This document shows, piece after piece, positions 15,055-23,447 of a stretch of 64,000 nucleotides of DNA (the first letter of the stretch is position 1; every line of letters begins with the position of its first letter). The stretch is from positions 1-64,000 of the forward strand of contig NZ_AGFG01000028.1 of assembly GCF_000226255.1 (NCBI RefSeq). Reading direction: 5' to 3'. Made by a program: the position numbers and the translations under genes. Source of the stretch: Desulfovibrio sp. A2. Its GTDB lineage: Bacteria > Desulfobacterota > Desulfovibrionia > Desulfovibrionales > Desulfovibrionaceae. The notes under the pieces are model-generated. The model was not told where the DNA came from, did no database searches, and was given only the letters and a program-made list of their open reading frames with translations.

Positions 15055-16831
15055 CGAGCTGCGGGAAAAGCTCATCGGGCTGGGGCAGGGCTCGACCCGC
15101 AAGAGCTACTACCCGGAACTGCGGGAGCGCATCCAGCAGTTGGAACTGTTTCGCGCCCTGCTGGAAAGCGCGGGGGACGGCGTGCTGTTGCTGGCCGCCG
15201 ACACCCTGATGGTGCTCGACGCCAACGGCGCGGCCTGCCGCTTCGCCGGGCTGCCGTGGGAGGCCCTGACCGGCCGCCCGCTGGCGGCGGCGTTTCCCGA
15301 ACTGGCGGGATGGAAACCGCACCTCACGGGCCTCACGGAGCGCCCCCCACAAGACGGCCCGCGCGACCGCGCGTGGCCCCTGGCCGACGTCCTCCACGCC
15401 ACGCCCCCCCCATCCGGCCCGCCCCCGGTGGGCGGCGAAGAACGCCGCCTGATCCGCCAGCCCGCACCCGGGGCGGACCTGTGGCTGGAACTGGCGCTGA
15501 AGCGCCACGACATCGGCGGAACGCCCTACGTTTCATGCATCGCGCGCGACGTGTCGGAACGGCTGCGCGCCGAAGAAGAACTGCGCGAAAGCGAGCGCAA
15601 GTACCGCGCGCTGTTCGAGGCGGCCAACGACGCCATCTTCCTGATCCGCGACGGCCTGGTGCGCGACGCCAACCGCAGGGCCTGCGAACTGTTCGGCAGG
15701 CCCATGGACCAGTTGACCTCCATGGCCCCGCGCGACCTTTCGCCGCCCGTGCAACCGCTGGGCGGCCCCTCGCCGCAGCAGGAGGGCATGCGCATCGCCA
15801 AGGCCCTGGCCGGGGAGCCGCAGTTCTTCGAGTGGACCCATCTGCGCGCGGACGGCACGCCCTTCGACTGCGAGATTTCCCTCAGCCGGTTCACCCTGCG
15901 CGGCGAACCGTGGCTCATCGCCATCATCCGCGACGTGACCGAGCAGAAGAAACTGCGCGAGATCATGGTGCAAACGGAAAAGATGATGTCCGTGGGCGGC
16001 GTTGCGGCGGGCATGGCCCACGAGATCAACAACCCGCTTTCGGCCATCGCGCAGTCCGCCCAGAACCTGCAACGCCGCCTTGCCCCCGGCGTGCGGGACA
16101 ACGAGGCCGCCGCCCTGATGTCCGGCGTGGACCTTGAGCGCGTACAGCACTACTTCGAGTTGCGCGGGCTGGCCAAGCTGGTGACCAACATCCGCGAGGC
16201 ATGCGGACGCGCCGCCGAAATCGTGCGGCACATGCTGGATTTCGCCCGGCGCAGCGACGCGGAGCGCGCCGAATGCGACCTTGCGGCGTTGCTGGACCGG
16301 GCCGTGGAACTGGCGGAAAACGATTACGACCTCAAGAAGCGCCACGACTTCCGCAACATCCGCATAGTCCGGGAATACGCCCCCGGCACGCCCCCGGCGG
16401 AATGCGCCGCCACCGAGATAGAACAGGTGCTGTTCAACCTGCTGAAAAACGCCTCGCAGGCCATATCGCAGAAGGTCTACCCCGAGGGTGAAGCGCCGCG
16501 CATCATCCTGCGCGTGGGCGTGCAACGCGGCGCGCCGGGCATGCCCGGAGGGGCCGACGGTGTTGTCGGCATCGGGGACGGGCGGGCCGACGCCGACTAC
16601 GTGCGCATAGAGGTGGAAGACAACGGCCCCGGCATCGACGAGCGGACGCGGGTGCGGGTGTTCGAGCCGTTCTTCACCACCAAGCCCCCGGGAGAAGGCA
16701 CGGGGCTTGGCCTTTCGGTCTCGTACTTCATCATCAGCCGCAACCACGGCGGGCACATTCTCGTGGAATCGCAGCCGGGACAGTGGTGCCGCTTCACGGT
16801 GCTGCTGCCCGCGGCGCGCCGCGCGGCGTAA
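15038..16831 (+). CDS. Soluble PAS-domain sensor histidine kinase
   Basis: 597 residues, no membrane segment, so probably a cytoplasmic sensor. An N-terminal PAS-like region (about 30-165) is followed by a clear PAS domain beginning SERKYRALFEAANDAIFLI. The H-box GMAHEINNPLSAI places the phosphoryl-accepting His at residue 328. The N-box NLLKNASQAI, the G1 box DNGPGIDE and the G2 box GTGLGLSVSY complete the HATPase domain, near residues 467, 528 and 554. The ATG at 15038 overlaps the end of the alcohol dehydrogenase gene, with GGAAGAG upstream. No cognate response regulator is adjacent; the nearest in the window is the orphan at 48439. It lies in the hcp/HcpR neighbourhood, so a redox or nitrosative signal is plausible. 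Confidence 0.9.
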   Translation: MPKRSDELREKLIGLGQGSTRKSYYPELRERIQQLELFRALLESAGDGVLLLAADTLMVLDANGAACRFAGLPWEALTGRPLAAAFPELAGWKPHLTGLTERPPQDGPRDRAWPLADVLHATPPPSGPPPVGGEERRLIRQPAPGADLWLELALKRHDIGGTPYVSCIARDVSERLRAEEELRESERKYRALFEAANDAIFLIRDGLVRDANRRACELFGRPMDQLTSMAPRDLSPPVQPLGGPSPQQEGMRIAKALAGEPQFFEWTHLRADGTPFDCEISLSRFTLRGEPWLIAIIRDVTEQKKLREIMVQTEKMMSVGGVAAGMAHEINNPLSAIAQSAQNLQRRLAPGVRDNEAAALMSGVDLERVQHYFELRGLAKLVTNIREACGRAAEIVRHMLDFARRSDAERAECDLAALLDRAVELAENDYDLKKRHDFRNIRIVREYAPGTPPAECAATEIEQVLFNLLKNASQAISQKVYPEGEAPRIILRVGVQRGAPGMPGGADGVVGIGDGRADADYVRIEVEDNGPGIDERTRVRVFEPFFTTKPPGEGTGLGLSVSYFIISRNHGGHILVESQPGQWCRFTVLLPAARRAA

Positions 16832-16888
16832 GGTTACGCCGACAGGGCTTTCACCGGATGGCGCTTCGGCAATCCGCAAGGCGAACGT

Positions 16889-17572
16889 TCAGGCGGGCCT
16901 TCCTGGCCGCAGCTCCCGCGTGCTGCGGTAGCCCGCCAGCAGCAGGAACCCCGCCGTATGCATCACCACGGCGGGCGGCCCCACCACGAACGCGCCATAA
17001 GCCGCGAACTTCCAGATGAACACCGACGGCAAGGCGTCCAGCCCGCCGGACAGGGCAGCCACCCCGCGCCCCACGGCGAACACCCCGGACACCACGTTGC
17101 TGCCCGCGATCAGCAGGGCGGGCCACGGACTGCCCGTGCGCCAGGCCCGCCAGGCCACCTGTGCCAGGTCGGCATAGACCACCAGCATGTGCAGGCTGAA
17201 CACCAGCACCCGCGCGGGCACGCTGAACCGCACCCAGGTGAACCACGAGGCCCAGCAGACCAGGGAGACCAGCACCACGGCAAAGACGCGCCACGGCACC
17301 CGCCTGCCCAGAAACCGGCGCAACCCCGCGGCCGCCAGCATGCCGCCGCCCACCAGGCACAGGTTGGCCCCGATCACGCTGGGCAGCAGCGGCCAGACAC
17401 CCTGTTGCAGCATCAGGAAGATGCCCGTGGCCATCATGAAGCCCCCGCCTGCCCAGGTGAGCATGCCGGGGTACCGGCGCATGCCCAGCGCAAACACGAA
17501 AACGGCAAGGGCGCACAGCGCCATCGCCACCATGAGCACCAGCGCCCAGGCATACGCCTGAGGGTGTTGCAT
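16889..17572 (-). CDS. Seven-helix integral membrane protein of unknown function
   Basis: 227 residues from the ATG at 17572, preceded by GGAGG. About seven hydrophobic stretches cover most of the chain (for example LVLMVAMALCALAVFVFALG, the LLPSVIGANLCLVGGGML segment and VVLVSLVCWASWFTW), with short charged loops. The pattern resembles the stand-alone N-terminal membrane sensor modules that precede diguanylate cyclases or kinases, but no output domain is attached. It lies convergent to the histidine kinase and 131 bases upstream of the HcpR-like gene on the same strand order. I do not recognise a named family. Confidence 0.75.
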   Translation of the reverse strand: MQHPQAYAWALVLMVAMALCALAVFVFALGMRRYPGMLTWAGGGFMMATGIFLMLQQGVWPLLPSVIGANLCLVGGGMLAAAGLRRFLGRRVPWRVFAVVLVSLVCWASWFTWVRFSVPARVLVFSLHMLVVYADLAQVAWRAWRTGSPWPALLIAGSNVVSGVFAVGRGVAALSGGLDALPSVFIWKFAAYGAFVVGPPAVVMHTAGFLLLAGYRSTRELRPGRPA

Positions 17573-17703
17573 CGTTCCTCCACAACGGATTCGCCGCGCG
17601 CGGCGAAGAGAAGCGCCGGGCATCCATTCCCCGCCGGGCGGGCCGACAACGGACGCGGGACGCGGATCGCGCGTCCCCGCGCCCGCGCGCACGGTCCCCG
17701 GCG

Positions 17704-18393
17704 CTACAGCGTCTCGTCTCCGTCAGCCAAGGCCTGCAGATAATCCCGGTCGACGATGGTCACCTCGCGCCCGTCCACGGAAACAGCCCCCCGCTCCACC
17801 AGCTTGCCGAGGCAGCGCGAAAGCGTTTCGCGCGCGGTGCCCAGCATGCCCGCCAGCACCCCCTTGGCCATGTCCAGCCGGAAGGTGTCGGCATCGCCCT
17901 TCAGTTCGCTGGCGTGCAGCAGGTAGGCGGCAAGGCGCTGCGGCGTCTCGTGCAGGGTCAGGGATTCCACCTTGTTGGTGAACACGCGCAGCTTGCGCGA
18001 CAGCGCGGCCAGCATGTTCATGGCCAGGGTGGGGTCGCGGGTGATGCGGTCCACCAGCCCCTTGCGCGGCAGAAACAGCACGCGGGCGTTTTCCACGGCC
18101 ATGGCGTGGGCGGGAAAGGTGCCGCCCTGGAACACGGCCACCTCGCCGAAGGTTTCGCCGGGGCCCATCACGTGCATAACGGCCTCGCGCCCGTCTGGCG
18201 CGGTCTTGAATATCTTCACGCGGCCCTCGGCCACCACGTAGAATCCCTCCGCCGGGGACGATTCGAAAAAGATCATCTGTCCCTTGTCCACGCGGCGGTC
18301 TACCACGATGCCCGCAAGGCCCTCCAACTGGGCGTCGGACAGGCCGTCGAACAGGGGCAGGCGTTCGATGATGCGGCGGTTCTGCTGGGTCAC
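17704..18393 (-). CDS. hcpR: Crp/Fnr-family regulator, probable HcpR
   Basis: 229 residues starting at GTG 18393 (AGAGGA upstream). An N-terminal cyclic-nucleotide-type beta-barrel (residues about 10-130, with GETFGEVAVFQGGTFPAHAMA) is followed by a dimer helix and a C-terminal winged helix (KGVLAGMLGTARETLSRCLGKL). It lacks the Fnr cysteine set, so it is not an O2-sensing Fnr. HcpR proteins of sulfate reducers regulate hcp and its ferredoxin in response to NO, and are encoded near them, as here. The name is inferred from family and context; another Crp-like role remains possible. Confidence 0.75.
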   Translation of the reverse strand: MTQQNRRIIERLPLFDGLSDAQLEGLAGIVVDRRVDKGQMIFFESSPAEGFYVVAEGRVKIFKTAPDGREAVMHVMGPGETFGEVAVFQGGTFPAHAMAVENARVLFLPRKGLVDRITRDPTLAMNMLAALSRKLRVFTNKVESLTLHETPQRLAAYLLHASELKGDADTFRLDMAKGVLAGMLGTARETLSRCLGKLVERGAVSVDGREVTIVDRDYLQALADGDETL

Positions 18394-18609
18394 TGGCGTT
18401 CCTCTGGTTGCTGTCGTGGGGAGGTTGCAGCATAGGACACGTCGGGCCACTGGGCAAGAACGGGACGCGCCCGGACACGGGGAAGACAACAAGGAGGCCA
18501 TGACGAGGGGCCGGGACCGGCGTGCGACTGACTGTTGCGGCCGTGCGCGGGGTGCGGTAAGCGGTGAGTGACCACGGGCGCGCGCGCCCCATCCACAGGA
18601 GACAATCCC

Positions 18610-19104
18610 ATGAAATACGGCAGCAAGGTGGCGGCCCGCGTCGAGGAACTGCTGCGCGAGCAGTTGGAAGACCTTGGCGAGAACCCCGGAGCCATAGACG
18701 CCCACGCCATCGCGGCGCACATGCGCTGCGAGATATGGCCGGACGACACCATGATCTACATCTGGAAGGAAACCCCCATCCTGCGCGTATCCTCGGAACA
18801 GCACGAGGACGGCAGCGTGACCTGGCGCATGTTCACCCGCGACGACGAAGGGGACGGCTTCGCATCCGACCCGGCGGACCGGATGACCCGCGACGACGGC
18901 CCCCTGCTGGACATGGACCGCGCCTACGGCAGCGGTGATCCGGACGAGGGCGACGATGAGGACGACGACGATCTGGACGAGGACATCCTTGCCAGCCTGC
19001 TGGACGACGAGGATTCCGGCAACGACGACTTCGACGACGAGGAAGACGAAGACGACGGCGGCGATGCGGCCACGCGGCGCAACGGCGGCTATCCGGTTCA
19101 GTAG
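18610..19104 (+). CDS. Hypothetical protein with highly acidic C-terminal tail
   Basis: 164 residues from the ATG at 18610 (GGAG upstream). Residues 1-100 look globular (KYGSKVAARVEELLREQLED; IYIWKETPILRVSSEQHEDG). The last approximately 60 residues are dominated by Asp and Glu, including DDEDDDDLDED and DFDDEEDEDDGGD, giving a strongly negative tail. The gene is single, followed by a perfect bidirectional terminator. I do not recognise the family. A nucleic-acid-mimic, chaperone-like or metal-buffering role could be imagined from the tail, but nothing in the sequence proves one. Confidence 0.7.
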   Translation: MKYGSKVAARVEELLREQLEDLGENPGAIDAHAIAAHMRCEIWPDDTMIYIWKETPILRVSSEQHEDGSVTWRMFTRDDEGDGFASDPADRMTRDDGPLLDMDRAYGSGDPDEGDDEDDDDLDEDILASLLDDEDSGNDDFDDEEDEDDGGDAATRRNGGYPVQ

Positions 19105-19155
19105 CGCGCGGGCCGCCCGGCGCTGGCCGGAGCTCGCCCGCACAGACAGATGACG

Positions 19156-19187
19156 AAAAAGGGGACGCCGTACGGCGTCCCCTTTTT
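19156..19187. terminator. Bidirectional intrinsic terminator
   Basis: A perfect 32-base palindrome: AAAAA-GGGGACGCCG / CGGCGTCCCC-TTTTT. It has A and T tracts on both sides, so it serves both the acidic-tail gene (plus) and the HD-GYP gene (minus). Confidence 0.9.
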
Positions 19188-19285
19188 GACGTCCAAAGCC
19201 ATCAGCAATCAGCGGGACTGGGGCGCTGGCGGGACAGGCAGCATCCGGCAGCACCCGGGCCCGGGCCAGACCGGGCCGCGCCGTC

Positions 19286-20542
19286 TCAACGCCCCAGATG
19301 GCGCGAGAACTTGTTGCGCGCCTCGCGCTGGGCCGCGTCGGAAATGTCGATGATATCGTCGCGCCGCGATTCCAGCGTGGCCACCACGGCCTTGTCCAGC
19401 AGGCCCCGGCGCACGCCGTCGCGCAGCACGTCGATGATCTCGTCGCGGCGCATGCCCCGCCGGTAGGGCCGGTCTTCGGCTAGGGCGGTGCACATGTCGG
19501 CCACGGCCATGATGCGCGAGCCGATGCTGAGCCCCCCCGCGCCGATGCGGAAGGGATAGCCGGAACCGTCGAGCTTCTCATGGTGGAAGGCCGCCCATTC
19601 GGAAATGCCGCCAAGCCCCTTCATGGAATTGAGCACCAGATAGGTGTGGTAGGTGTGCTGGCGCATGACGGCGAATTCCTCGTCGGAGAGGGGCCCCGCC
19701 TTTTCCAGGATGGCGTTGGGCACCACCATCTTGCCAAGGTCGTGCAGGTTGCCCGCGATCTCCAGCAGCCGCGCCTCGGGCTCCGGCAGGCCGAAGGCCC
19801 GCGCCAGCGCCCCGGCCGAGGCGGAAACCCCGGCCGAATGGGTGGCCGTGAACGGAGAACGGAAATCGATGATCTCGCGCACCAGCAGCGACCACGTGCG
19901 CACGCCGTCCAGGTCCAGTTGCAGGCGGCGGCAGGGGTTGCGCTCGCTGAGAAAGGCGAACAGGCGCGGTGAGACGAGGTTCAGCCAGAATTCGTCGCGG
20001 CCGGAAACCAGCAGGAATGCCTCCACCACCCGGCGGTCGATGGCGCAGCCGGACATGCGGCGGATTTCGGCGGTGAGGTCGTCGTGCTGGTGCAGCACGT
20101 AGATGCGCCGGTCCATGGAGCGTTCAAGCGTGTCCGCCAGCAGCACGATCTGGGCCAGCAGGGCCACCCGCTGGTCCGGCCCGCGCACCTCCAGTTCCGG
20201 CAGGATGGCGTGGTGCAGCCGCACCACCTCGGCCGCCTCGGCCAGGCCCGGCCCCTGCGCCAGCAGCCCCGCGCCCACGGCGCAGTGCTCGTCCATGCTT
20301 TCCACGCGCGAGGCGCGCACGTCCATCTTGTCTTCCGGCGACAGCGCGCCCACGTCGTGCAGCAGCGCCGCGATGAACAGCGTCTCCTTGTCCTTCTGCG
20401 GCAGGTCCAGCGCCTCGGCCAGTTCCCACGCCACGAAGGCGACCCGCAACTGATGCTGCGACAGCGAAGGGCTCGCAAGGTCGAGCGCTTCCGATATGGA
20501 CAACAGCATGTCCGACAGGTCGACCGAAATCCCCGAATACAT
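19286..20542 (-). CDS. HD-GYP domain protein, predicted c-di-GMP phosphodiesterase
   Basis: 418 residues from the ATG at 20542. Two HD modules are visible. An N-terminal HD-like half has ALLHDVGALS and VVRLHHAILPE. The C-terminal full HD-GYP half has NLHDLGKMVVPNAIL, the QHTYHTYLVL helix and HHEKLDGSGYP, the signature that separates c-di-GMP-degrading HD-GYP from ordinary HD enzymes. No receiver or sensor domain precedes it and no membrane segment is present. It probably lowers cellular c-di-GMP, opposing enzymes such as the GGDEF protein at 40152-41777. The start codon has only a weak G-rich ribosome site, so the N-terminus is less certain. Confidence 0.88.
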   Translation of the reverse strand: MYSGISVDLSDMLLSISEALDLASPSLSQHQLRVAFVAWELAEALDLPQKDKETLFIAALLHDVGALSPEDKMDVRASRVESMDEHCAVGAGLLAQGPGLAEAAEVVRLHHAILPELEVRGPDQRVALLAQIVLLADTLERSMDRRIYVLHQHDDLTAEIRRMSGCAIDRRVVEAFLLVSGRDEFWLNLVSPRLFAFLSERNPCRRLQLDLDGVRTWSLLVREIIDFRSPFTATHSAGVSASAGALARAFGLPEPEARLLEIAGNLHDLGKMVVPNAILEKAGPLSDEEFAVMRQHTYHTYLVLNSMKGLGGISEWAAFHHEKLDGSGYPFRIGAGGLSIGSRIMAVADMCTALAEDRPYRRGMRRDEIIDVLRDGVRRGLLDKAVVATLESRRDDIIDISDAAQREARNKFSRHLGR

Positions 20543-20653
20543 GGCCCCCCCGGCATGAAACCGCGCGCTGCGGACGGCTTGCGGCCGCTCCCCGCCGCCC
20601 GGCCTCCGCGTCGGAATGCCTGACGCTGGCCGGTCACTTGGATGATTGCAGAC

Positions 20654-20681
20654 TTTATCGACCAGCAAATGGCGATGTCAA
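20654..20681 (-). promoter_or_regulatory. Candidate promoter of the HD-GYP gene with flanking direct repeats
   Basis: On the minus strand a perfect TTGACA (-35) and GATAAA (-10) are 16 bases apart, about 110 bases before the gene. Two 13-base direct repeats, agcaaatgRcgat at 20664 and 20684 (20-base period), flank and overlap the promoter, as expected for a regulator that binds one face of the helix. The regulator is unknown. The remainder of the 591-base gap to gltX shows only the terminator at 20808-20838. Confidence 0.5.
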
Positions 20682-20807
20682 CAAGCAAATGACGATTTAC
20701 CGGATTCCCCTACCCCCGAACGGAGGAACAGGGAGCAGAGCACGGCGGGGCATCCGCACGCGTTCCGTCAGGCCCGCGCTTGGCCCAATGCGCACGGCAT
20801 AACGACA

Positions 20808-20838
20808 AGGGGCCGGAAGCATTCGCTTCCGGCCCCTC
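20808..20838 (-). terminator. Terminator hairpin downstream of gltX
   Basis: The stem GGGGCCGGAAGC / GCTTCCGGCCCC with loop ATTC lies about 300 bases past the gltX stop. On the minus strand it is followed by TTGTCG, so the T tract is weak. Confidence 0.55.
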
Positions 20839-21133
20839 TGCAAGGCATGCTTCATTCCGCATCATGCCCGCGCGCGGCGCGATGCCGGGCTTTGCGGCGC
20901 TTTTCCGCGGCCCCGGCATGCCGCCATTGCCGCGACACAGGCGCGATGCGCCCGGCGCGCGGGCCGCGGTGCATGGCGTTGCGGAGCCGACACTGTGACG
21001 GAGCGGCCGCGCTGCGGCGGCACTACGATCTTCCGCCCCTTTCTGAACGGCGTCGGTCCCCGTCCTGTCCGGCCAGCCCCGGCAGCCCCAGCCAGCCCCA
21101 GCCAGCCCCGACCAGGACACGGTCAGAACAAGG

Positions 21134-22528
21134 TCAGGCCAGCGCCACGGCCCTGTCGAGACGGGCCAGCGTTTCCGCGCGGCCCAGAAACTCCATGATA
21201 TCGGGCAGGGCGGGGCCGCCCATCGCCCCCACCAGGGCCGCGCGCAGCGGCGGCCCCACCTGCTTGAACTTCAGGCCGCCCTGCTCCACGTAATCGTGCA
21301 CCACCTTCTCCAGCGCGGCCTTGTCGAAGGGCTCGGCCGTCTCCAGCAGGCCGCGCAGGGCGGCAACGTGGGCCTTGCCCTCTGCGGTCAGGGCCTTGGC
21401 AACGGCGGCGGGGTCGTATTCCAGCGCGGCGGCGTCCACCAACATGAAGCGCATCACCCTGGCCAACTCGGCCAGGTTCGAGGCGCGCTCGCGAAACAGG
21501 GGCACCAGCGCGGCCAAGCGTTCCGGGGCCACGTCGAACCCTTCAGCCTTCACGAAGGGGGCGGCAAGGCGCGCCAGTTCGTCCACCGGGGTCTCGCGCA
21601 GGTAGTGGGCGTTCAGCCACTGCAACTTGTCCGGGTCGAAGGCGGCGGGCGCGCTGTTCAGGTTGTCTGTGGTGAACTTTTCCACCAGTTCTTGCAGCGC
21701 GAAGATTTCCTGGTCGCCGAACGACCAGCCCAGGCGCACCAGATAGTTCACCAGGGCCTGGGGCAAAAGGCCGTCCTGCTCGTACTCGATGACCGCGCGC
21801 GCGCCGTGGCGCTTGGACAGCTTCTTCTTGTCCGGGCCAAGGATCATGGGCACATGGCCGAACACCGGCAGGGGCAGGCCCAGCGCCTGATAGATCAGCA
21901 CCTGCTTGGGGGTGTTGGACACGTGGTCGTCGCCGCGCAGCACATGGGTGACGCCCATGGTGGCGTCGTCCACCACCACGGCCATGTTGTAGGTGGGCGC
22001 GCCGTCGGAGCGGCGCAGCACCATGTCGTCCAGTTCCGCCGCGTCGAAGGCCAGGGTGCCCTTGACCAGGTCCTCGAACACCACGCGCCCGGTCAGGGGA
22101 GCCTTCAGGCGCACCACCCGGCCGGGGCCGGGGCCAAGGCCGCGCTCGCGGCAGCGCCCGTCATACTTGGGCTTCAGGCCGCGCGCGCGCGCCGTTTCGC
22201 GCATCTGCTCCACTTCTTCGGGCGTGCATTCGCACCAGTAGGCGTGGCCGGTTTCCAGCATGCGGTCGATGTAGCCGTTGTAGATGTCGAAACGCCGGCT
22301 CTGGTAGATAAGGTCGCCGTCCCAGTCCAGGCCCAGCCAGCGCATGGAGGCCAGGATGGAGTCGGTGTACTCCTGCAGCGAGCGTTCCTGGTCGGTATCC
22401 TCGATGCGCAGCAGAAAGGTGCCGCCGAAGTGGCGGGCCAGCAGCCAGTTGAAAATGGCGGTGCGCGCCCCGCCGATATGCAGGTGCCCCGTGGGGCTCG
22501 GCGCGAAGCGCGTGACGACCTTGGTCAT
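21134..22528 (-). CDS. gltX: Glutamate-tRNA ligase
   Basis: 464 residues, a typical length for bacterial class I GltX. The HIGH motif is in FAPSPTGHLHIGGARTA near the N-terminus and the KMSKS equivalent is KKLSKRHGARAV. A zinc-like segment YWCECTPEEVEQM is in the usual position. The C-terminal half is helical, the anticodon-binding domain. GGGGAG lies six bases before the ATG. No amidotransferase context is visible, so whether the enzyme also charges tRNA-Gln cannot be decided here. Confidence 0.96.
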   Translation of the reverse strand: MTKVVTRFAPSPTGHLHIGGARTAIFNWLLARHFGGTFLLRIEDTDQERSLQEYTDSILASMRWLGLDWDGDLIYQSRRFDIYNGYIDRMLETGHAYWCECTPEEVEQMRETARARGLKPKYDGRCRERGLGPGPGRVVRLKAPLTGRVVFEDLVKGTLAFDAAELDDMVLRRSDGAPTYNMAVVVDDATMGVTHVLRGDDHVSNTPKQVLIYQALGLPLPVFGHVPMILGPDKKKLSKRHGARAVIEYEQDGLLPQALVNYLVRLGWSFGDQEIFALQELVEKFTTDNLNSAPAAFDPDKLQWLNAHYLRETPVDELARLAAPFVKAEGFDVAPERLAALVPLFRERASNLAELARVMRFMLVDAAALEYDPAAVAKALTAEGKAHVAALRGLLETAEPFDKAALEKVVHDYVEQGGLKFKQVGPPLRAALVGAMGGPALPDIMEFLGRAETLARLDRAVALA

Positions 22529-22734
22529 GATGTTCTCCCCGTTCTTCGGGTGTCGATATGGCGTGGAAAGCGTGCACGCACCGGTCGGACCGGGTCAGGC
22601 CTGGCAGGCAGCCGGACAATGACGGCACAACACGGACGGCGTGACGAAGGAAAGCTGCGCGAATCCGGAACGCGGACGCGCCCGGCGTGGAAACGATGCG
22701 GAAAAATCGCGGAAAACGGCGCGCGGCGCGGAGG

Positions 22735-22968
22735 CTACACTGCCTCGACGCGCTTCACCTCGGCCACTTCCTTCAGCACCATGCGCTCCACGCCGCCCTT
22801 CAGGGTCTGCTGCGACATGGGGCAGCCCTTGCACGCGCCGGTCAGGCGCACGCGGACCACGCCGTCGGCGGTGATGTCCACCAGTTCGACGTCGCCGCCG
22901 TCGCCCTGCAAATAGGGACGGACCTTGTCGAGGGCAGCCTGCACTTTTTCGCGGATGGCATCGGACAT
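22735..22968 (-). CDS. NifU C-terminal-domain (Nfu-type) iron-sulfur scaffold protein
   Basis: 77 residues consisting of the Nfu domain alone. The cluster-binding CXXC is in TGACKGCPMSQQTL, preceded by VRPYLQGDGGDVELVDI, both characteristic. Such small proteins carry a [4Fe-4S] cluster as homodimers and deliver it to client enzymes, of which this region has many (BioB, Hcp, ferredoxin, double-cubane protein). GGAGG lies five bases before the ATG. The gene is monocistronic between gltX and a composite intergenic repeat. Confidence 0.92.
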   Translation of the reverse strand: MSDAIREKVQAALDKVRPYLQGDGGDVELVDITADGVVRVRLTGACKGCPMSQQTLKGGVERMVLKEVAEVKRVEAV

Positions 22969-23160
22969 GGAAACCTCCAGGAATTCCCCCGCATGGGGGC
23001 GGATGGCGCGCCCCCCACGGGCCAGCGGACGCCGCGCCCTTCTACTGCCTTCGGCGGCGGGGTGTCAAACCACGGGCGGGGGGCGGGACGGTACAAAGAA
23101 GCTGACCAGAAACATATGGCCACTTCACGCCCTCTTCCCACTCATTCAAAAAATGCCTTT

Positions 23161-23415
23161 CTTCCTTACACTCCGCGCCGGGCTTCCGGCGCGGATGGCT
23201 GGTGCGGGGACAATGCGAGGAATTACGAGTTTTGTCCTCCGGGCAAGGCGAATTTGCGTTTTTGAGCGCAACGTACTTTTGTACGTGAGCATCAAAAACG
23301 CAAATTCAACGCTGCCCGGAGGCAAAAGCGGCAGCCGTTATGTGAGCGAAGCGAACATTACGGATGGCGACCGCAGCGCGTACGGATTCCGAACGCAGTG
23401 TACCCGCGCTACCCT
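23161..23415 (+). repeat. Composite intergenic repeat, copy B (contains the nested hairpin 23229-23328)
   Basis: This element explains most of the 479-base gap between the Nfu and DUF2156 genes. In order it holds cttccttacac, a perfect 10-bp hairpin TCCGCGCCGG/CCGGCGCGGA, tggctggtgcggg, a nested hairpin of the same design as copies A and E, GGCAGCCGTTATGTGAGC, and ttacggatggcgaccgcagcgcgtacggattccga (written in pieces; 23363-23397). The left hairpin and the right module recur at 35556-35676 without the nested hairpin. Part of the right module recurs in 9255-9380. Confidence 0.75.
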
Positions 23416-23447
23416 GTAAGCTGCCTGCGCCTCTCCCCATCCTTTCC

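Noticed and set aside
23230-23420. Small protein coding region with the recurring peptide TDGDR-x-x-YGF
   Set aside because: The peptide similarity to 35630-35670 is explained by the DNA repeat itself; frames are not conserved between copies and no ribosome site is present.
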